64,000 nucleotides of DNA from Zygnema cylindricum (Eukaryota > Streptophyta > Zygnematophyceae > Zygnematales > Zygnemataceae). The translations under genes and the position numbers were made by a program. The stretch is taken from the NCBI GenBank assembly GCA_037447655.1, contig JBBHKE010001067.1:37501-101500 (forward strand). The letters run 5' to 3'. This document shows, piece after piece, positions 46,303 through 64,000 of this stretch (position 1 is its first letter; each line of letters opens with the position of its first letter). The notes under the pieces are model-generated. The model was given only the letters and a program-made list of their open reading frames with translations. It did not search any database and had not been told where the DNA came from.

Positions 46303-47290
46303 TCAAACTTGAAAACTACATGTGGAGAAAAGTAAACAAAAAAGATAAGCAAGGGAAAAGCAACGAGCACGTACACAAAAAATAAAGGACGAGTAAAACA
46401 AAGACACCGAAAGGAGCAACAAACACCTAATAAAAGACCTAAGTGTGAAAACCAATATGACCCAACTAAACCCCAACATAACTAAAATTCTACAAAAAAC
46501 AACCTCGTAAGCTCGCAAATCCCGAGGGAAAACAAGGAGGGAGTTCCGAAACATGCCGACTATTCGTAACGACAACAGAGGATTGAAGGAGAATAGAAGC
46601 TTGGACTTATCGAGAAACTTGTCCAAAGCCACACCCAAACAACCAAATGTCTTGACCACCATCGGAATAAAGCCATACACAACCTCACGGTGGGCATAAC
46701 CACGCTCTTTTTTCCTTGCCGTGTCACTAGCGGCCACGCCAACATGTCGAGCCGCCTGACCAACGTAGGGTTTGCCAAACCACTGTCACCAACTATACGA
46801 TGTGCACCATCGAATACACGACGTGCACCAACGAGCAGTACAATATCAATTGGACGCAAAAGAAGAATATGGGAAACCTCTCGAGGAACTGAAGATCCCT
46901 CCTCAAAAGCAACAATCGCGGTTGTGTCATGAATACAATTATTGCGGTCGTGCGCCTAAATCAACTCGCCCCCGAGGGAGCAACGAAGCAAATGGATGCC
47001 GTCACGCTCAATTACACAGCCACACTAGCAAACAAGAGAACCAAGCAAAGGCGGATGAGGAAGGCCAAGCCAAATATTGAAGGCCGTGGTGAAGTAAGCG
47101 GGCGTGAAACGTAGGGTGGATAAAATAGGTGTAGCCAATAGCCAAGCTCTAAAGCCAGGTCCACCCCAAAAGAGAAAACGTGCAAGCGAAGAATCGGATG
47201 GAAACACCTTGAGAAGCTTGGTCTTAATGGCGACGACAACCTGATCAGCAACAGCTTCTCGGACACTACAAATGGGTAGACGCCGATAGA
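46303..47290 (-). pseudogene. Decayed non-LTR-type reverse-transcriptase element, copy B
   Basis: On the minus strand, in order from 47290 down: V-A-I-K-T-K-L-L-K-V-F-P-S-D-S-S-L-A; then A-W-L-L-A-T-P-I-L-S-T-L-R-F-T-P and W-L-G-L-P-H-P; then R-P-I-D-I-V-L-L at about 46830-46855; then A-A-S-D-T-A-R-K-K-E-R-G-Y-A-H and G-F-I-P-M-V-V-K-T-F-G-C-L-G (about 46640-46735). This follows the C-terminal plan of many non-LTR-type reverse transcriptases in algae and plants, but in several frames and with stops. It is a dead fragment. Class assignment is from memory of the motif pattern. Confidence 0.5.
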
Positions 47291-47299
47291 TGGAGCTCG

Positions 47300-48412
47300 A
47301 AGGACCTAGACGGTCACAACAGGCCGAGAAACAAGAGTAAATGACTGGAGGGCTTGGATCGCTCAGGAAACCTCACCAACATGACCGAAATGAACAACAC
47401 ATCGATAAGAGGATGAGACACCAGTAGGTCTAAATTGACCACATGATGTGAAGGAAGCACTAACAATGCGTCCTCATACTCAGTAAGTAGCGCACTCCAG
47501 TAACCTCGAATGTAACGAATGTAATCACATCTAATTTTCTTTTATTTCCTGCTTTCATAGTATATGGAAAATCACTACAATAGAAGAACCACAATGCTGA
47601 GCAGACCAAGTTTTATCTCGAGGCAAAGACACACAGAAAAGAATAAAAACTTCTGAAATCAGATGAACAATCCAATACACATTAGCTTTTCATAATCATT
47701 TTACCTTTTCGCGGCTTTTTTAAAACACATATTCAATGCAAATTTCAATTTTAAACCAAATTATTTAGTTTTGTCCTTCATTAGCAGAAAATCTGATATA
47801 AAATAATCAAAGGCATTAGTTGTTTAAATCTTTCTTATTAAATCTGGTTCACAGTGTAACCAACATATATACATTTGTCTATGCTTTTATGCTAAGTAAT
47901 AGCAAATATACCATTCATGGGAAATAGAGCAAAGAATATAAGATTAAAAAAAAAACAACAAAAGCAAAAACATCTTCACACACTAAAAACTATGTCCAAA
48001 TATTCAATTTTATACATGTCAACTTGACAAGATATTTTCATATTGCCAAAAGAATACACAATCACTCATATATTTGATGAATTACAATTTTATTTCAAAA
48101 TGGTATCTTTTAACTCTACCTAAAAATGAACGCTTTTTCATAGTTGTTTTTTTTTTTTTCCCTCTCTCGCGTTCTTAAATTTAATGCTTAAAAATGAGTG
48201 CTATCTGGTAGAGAAAACACTCTCGAATGATCCCAAAAAAAAGTGGGAAAGCAAAAACCGAAAAATTAAATACGGACAAAAAAAAAAGGGAACAAAGAAG
48301 GGAACAAAAGAGAGGGAGAAAGATCGAAAATAGGACAAGAAAAGAAAGGCAAACATAAAGAGAAAAATATATTTTTTTAAGACGGAATGCCTTCTTAAGC
48401 CAGAGAATTTTT
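47300..48412. other. 3' flank of the KEA gene
   Basis: No other gene seen. It is AT-rich, with poly-A runs at 47946 and 48275 and an inverse-repeated ttcttaag/tttttttaag pair just past the KEA stop. The KEA 3' UTR and polyadenylation site must lie here, but no single signal stands out. Confidence 0.5.
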
Positions 48413-63959
<15,547 letters not shown>

Positions 63960-64000
63960 CTGAAAGACACAAAATTATTCCAAGATTAGGATTGTTTTGT

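Overview
The window looks like nuclear DNA of a streptophyte (a land plant or a charophyte-grade green alga). It holds the split gene of a plastid KEA1/KEA2-type potassium/proton antiporter with canonical GT-AG introns, a plant-type F-box/leucine-rich protein gene, and plant-type Ty1/copia retrotransposons. A repeat-loaded charophyte such as a Chara relative is a guess, not a conclusion. No ribosomal, tRNA or bacterial gene was found. Genes are sparse; most of the first 48 kb is layered transposable elements and decayed repeats.

Layout. 1-1045: flank with a poly-C run and CT-rich tracts. 1046-2236 (minus): F-box-like gene broken by one in-frame amber stop. 2237-5019: non-autonomous transposons (an 8-bp-TSD hAT-type element at 2932-3824, a TA-flanked MITE at 3947-4144, half of another MITE). 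5020-11013: a segment of about 6 kb that seems to have split that MITE in two. 12257-12810: four diverged copies of a ~150-bp tandem repeat. 13389-13773: a short hAT-type element with a perfect 8-bp TSD. 16036-26542: a complete but dead copia element (LTRs 775/778 bp, TSD AGAAA), into whose protease region a younger 4.35-kb gag-only LTR element has jumped (17897-22247). 26548-42312: many more MITEs, a second hAT/MITE nest (32305-33730) and a three-layer nest (MITE 36608-38126 holding a solo LTR and a second MITE). 42900-47300: decayed copies of a non-LTR-type reverse-transcriptase element in opposite orientations. 48413-63959 (minus): the last 18 exons of the KEA gene, 617 codons in one continuous frame; the 5' part lies beyond position 64000.

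Function. The only gene with a clear cellular role is the antiporter: a membrane exchanger domain followed by a Rossmann-fold KTN (TrkA-N) regulatory domain, the architecture used for K+/H+ exchange in the plastid inner envelope. Its introns hold very long purine/pyrimidine tracts, microsatellites, one hAT-type element and one MITE, and every mapped exon stays in frame.

The most unusual signal is in the LTR elements. In three different families (outer copia, nested gag-only element, solo LTR at 36893-37654) the gag start codon lies inside the LTR and the LTR ends at the same codon phase (CA|G). In the two elements that keep internal sequence, the primer binding site is itself translated as Gln-Val-(Met/Ile)-Gly. 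That site, GGTTATRGGCC, is complementary to the anticodon arm of initiator tRNA-Met, i.e. half-tRNA priming as in Drosophila copia and Ty5.
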